A stretch of DNA of 24,607 nucleotides from NCBI GenBank assembly GCA_037388705.1, contig JARRJY010000010.1:1-24607 (forward strand). Direction: 5' to 3'. Shown in pieces: positions 22,668-24,607 of this stretch. The stretch's first letter is position 1; each line of letters opens with the position of its first letter. This stretch comes from JARRJY01 sp037388705 (GTDB taxonomy: Bacteria; Pseudomonadota; Gammaproteobacteria; UBA6429; Thiohalophilaceae). Below the pieces are notes generated by a model. That model had not been told where the DNA came from. It searched no databases and saw only the letters and a list, made by a program, of their open reading frames with translations. The position numbers and the translations under genes are program-made.

Positions 22668-24607
22668 ATGAAGCTGAAAGGCATAAATTTATCAGGAACC
22701 CTTTCTGCGGGTAAACTGATGGTATATCTGACAATCCTTCTGGTAGCAGCGCTACTTGCAATGGGTGTATTTTTCTTTATCACGGTACAACAGGAAGCCG
22801 GTGACCGTGAGTACATCAACAAGATCGGTGACCAGCGCGTACTTTCTCAGGAAATAGCGAAACTGTCTTCGCAGGCAGCCCGGGGTGACCTTGAAGCGTT
22901 CAATTCCTTGAGTCGTGAACGCAACGCCTTTGCTGATATTCTTAGATGGCAGCAAGGTCGTACTCAGCCTGAAACCATGGGTGCCCTCAATAACCTGAAA
23001 AAATCTTGGCAGGCTTACAACAGTAACGTCAATACTATCCTCAAGCGTCGCGAAGTGGTTACTTCCATGCGTGAATACATCAACAACATTAATGAACAGA
23101 TTCCTACCCTGTTAGCATTATCAGATGAAGTTGTAGCCACTATGACGGAGCAAGGTGCCCCCAGTGACCAGGTATACATTGCAACGCGCCAGTTAATGTT
23201 AACCCAGCGTATCTCAAGTAACGTAAACCGTGTACTGGCCGGTGGTGAGGAAGCGGTAACAGCAGCTGACCGCTTCGGTCGAGACGCGGCATTGTTTGGT
23301 CGAGTCATTGAGGACATGTTACGTGGTAACCGTAATATGGGTATACGTCGAATTACCGACCCGGACTCACGTGAAAAACTGACCCAGGTATCCAAGCAGT
23401 TCCGTGCTCTGCGTACCCAGGTAGGTGGTATTCTTGAGCGTTCGCCAGAAATGTTCCAGGTATCAGGATCAGCGGAAGACGTACTGTCCACTTCTCGTAA
23501 GTTACTCGACCAGGTTGACGCCCTGTCAACAAGTTACCAGTCGCAGATCGAGGCACGTATAGAACCAAAACTGGTATTTGCCTTTGGTGTCGCAGTACTT
23601 GTGTTGATTGTCATTATTGCCCTGATGTGGGTGCGTGACTCTCGTCGTCGACTGTCTGCAACAGAAGAGCAACGTCGTTATACTGAAGAAACCAACCAGC
23701 GTAACCAGGAATCTATCCTTACCTTGCTGGATGAAATGGGCGACCTGGCGGATGGTGACCTGACAGTAACCGCGACGGTAACAGAAGACATCACTGGCGC
23801 GATCGCGGATTCTATCAACTACACCATCGACGCTCTGCGTGGCCTGGTATCGTCAATCAATAGTACTACCCAGCAGGTATCATCAGCGGCACAACAATCA
23901 CAGGCAACAGCAATGCATCTTGCCGAAGCTTCTGATCATCAGGCACAACAGATTACTGGTGCATCCACCGCGATTAACGAAATGGCCGTTTCTATCGAGG
24001 AAGTATCTAATAATGCGGCTGAGCTGGCCGAAGAAGCGAACCGGTCGGTAGATATCGCGAACCGCGGTTCTGAGGCGGTACAAAAAACTATTCATGGTAT
24101 GGATACCTTGCGTGAACAAATCCAGGAAACATCAAAACGTATCAAGCGGCTGGGTGAATCCTCACAGGAAATCGGCGATATCGTAGAACTGATCAACGAC
24201 ATCGCGGAACAAACCAATATCCTGGCATTGAACGCAGCCATCCAGGCAGCGATGGCCGGTGAAGCGGGTCGAGGCTTCGCGGTGGTAGCGGACGAGGTAC
24301 AACGACTGGCAGAACGTTCCGGTGATGCAACCCGGCAAATCGAGGCACTGGTAAAAGCGATCCAGTCTGATACCAACGAAGCGGTATCCTCGATGGAATC
24401 AAGTACCGCGGAAGTGGTATCCGGTGCGCAACTGGCACAAAACGCGGGTGAGGCACTTGAGGCAATTGAAAATGTATCAACGCACCTGGCGGACCTGATC
24501 GGCAGTATTTCCGACTCAGCATCCCAGCAGGCACGTGCCGCAACAAATATCTCGGATACCATGAACGTTATCCAGGAAATCACGACCCAGACATCAGCCG
24601 GTACCAA
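22668..24607 (+). CDS. pilJ: PilJ, methyl-accepting chemotaxis protein for twitching, C-terminus cut by window edge
   Basis: 646 complete codons to the window end with no stop; the full protein should be only slightly longer. Membrane helices at about 17-39 and 303-322 enclose a periplasmic region with two PilJ sensing modules (about 48-125 and 168-260, each with a QR-L-Q/TQR-I pattern). A HAMP domain follows (about 345-397), then the coiled-coil signalling domain with the hairpin tip at 509-549 (IAEQTNILALNAAIQAAMAG, GRGFAVVADEV). The Glu/Gln at the tip is the kinase contact site. PilJ senses surface contact or pilus tension and controls ChpA. The ATG has AGGAG with a 7-base spacer. The 114-base gap after pilI is large for this cluster. 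Confidence 0.95.
   Translation, partial: MKLKGINLSGTLSAGKLMVYLTILLVAALLAMGVFFFITVQQEAGDREYINKIGDQRVLSQEIAKLSSQAARGDLEAFNSLSRERNAFADILRWQQGRTQPETMGALNNLKKSWQAYNSNVNTILKRREVVTSMREYINNINEQIPTLLALSDEVVATMTEQGAPSDQVYIATRQLMLTQRISSNVNRVLAGGEEAVTAADRFGRDAALFGRVIEDMLRGNRNMGIRRITDPDSREKLTQVSKQFRALRTQVGGILERSPEMFQVSGSAEDVLSTSRKLLDQVDALSTSYQSQIEARIEPKLVFAFGVAVLVLIVIIALMWVRDSRRRLSATEEQRRYTEETNQRNQESILTLLDEMGDLADGDLTVTATVTEDITGAIADSINYTIDALRGLVSSINSTTQQVSSAAQQSQATAMHLAEASDHQAQQITGASTAINEMAVSIEEVSNNAAELAEEANRSVDIANRGSEAVQKTIHGMDTLREQIQETSKRIKRLGESSQEIGDIVELINDIAEQTNILALNAAIQAAMAGEAGRGFAVVADEVQRLAERSGDATRQIEALVKAIQSDTNEAVSSMESSTAEVVSGAQLAQNAGEALEAIENVSTHLADLIGSISDSASQQARAATNISDTMNVIQEITTQTSAGT

Noticed and set aside
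24092..24607. Open minus-strand frame of 171 codons opposite the pilJ signalling domain
   Set aside because: It is antisense to the strongly conserved PilJ coiled coil; its low-complexity Ser/Ala-rich product mirrors the codon use of pilJ and resembles no family.

Overview
The window reads as a chromosomal segment of a gammaproteobacterium of moderate GC content. From memory of Pseudomonas aeruginosa, the backbone order matches the PA0388-PA0411 region: DUF4426, metW, metX, yggT, proC, yggS, pilT, pilU, then non-catalytic dihydroorotase, pyrB, pyrR, ruvX, algH/yqgE, tonB3, gshB, pilG, pilH, pilI, pilJ. It is not Pseudomonas itself, because several genes are set into that backbone: a dynamin-like GTPase, an orphan PyrK-like flavoprotein, a DUF3012 lipoprotein, a Gx/NusG-II/ApbE trio and an ATP-grasp glutamate-cysteine ligase of the Acidithiobacillus type. 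That ligase hints at a Chromatiales-like or sulfur-oxidiser-related lineage, but this is only a guess.

Left block (1-8.3 kb, all minus strand): a membrane sensor with HAMP and PAS domains cut by the window edge; a secreted DUF4426 protein; metX-metW with a 4-base overlap (homoserine acylation for methionine synthesis); a 649-residue dynamin-family GTPase; and a yggS-proC-yggT-yggU operon (PLP homeostasis, proline synthesis, two small conserved proteins).

Twitching block 1 (8.4-10.7 kb, plus strand): pilT and pilU, the type IV pilus retraction ATPases, closed by a perfect 12-bp intrinsic terminator that also faces the next block.

Long minus-strand block (20.8 down to 10.7 kb): thirteen genes read gshA-gshB-apbE-NusG_II-Gx-tonB-yqgE-ruvX-pyrR-pyrB-pyrC'-pyrK-like-DUF3012. 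No gap exceeds about 60 bases and three junctions are 4-base overlaps, so this may be one roughly 10-kb transcription unit. It joins glutathione synthesis, an envelope flavin/redox module, a TonB-like protein, Holliday-junction/rRNA maintenance and the pyrimidine ATCase genes.

Twitching block 2 (21.0 kb to the end, plus strand): pilG, pilH, pilI and pilJ (cut), the start of the Pil-Chp chemosensory system that controls pilus extension and retraction. Its leader holds a good sigma70-like promoter, a terminator-like hairpin and a short leucine-rich reading frame, which together could form an attenuator. I see no rRNA, tRNA, CRISPR array, insertion sequence or phage gene. The most interesting parts are the ApbE/NusG-II/Gx trio, the orphan PyrK-like protein, the dynamin-like GTPase with an unusual P-loop, and the pilG leader.
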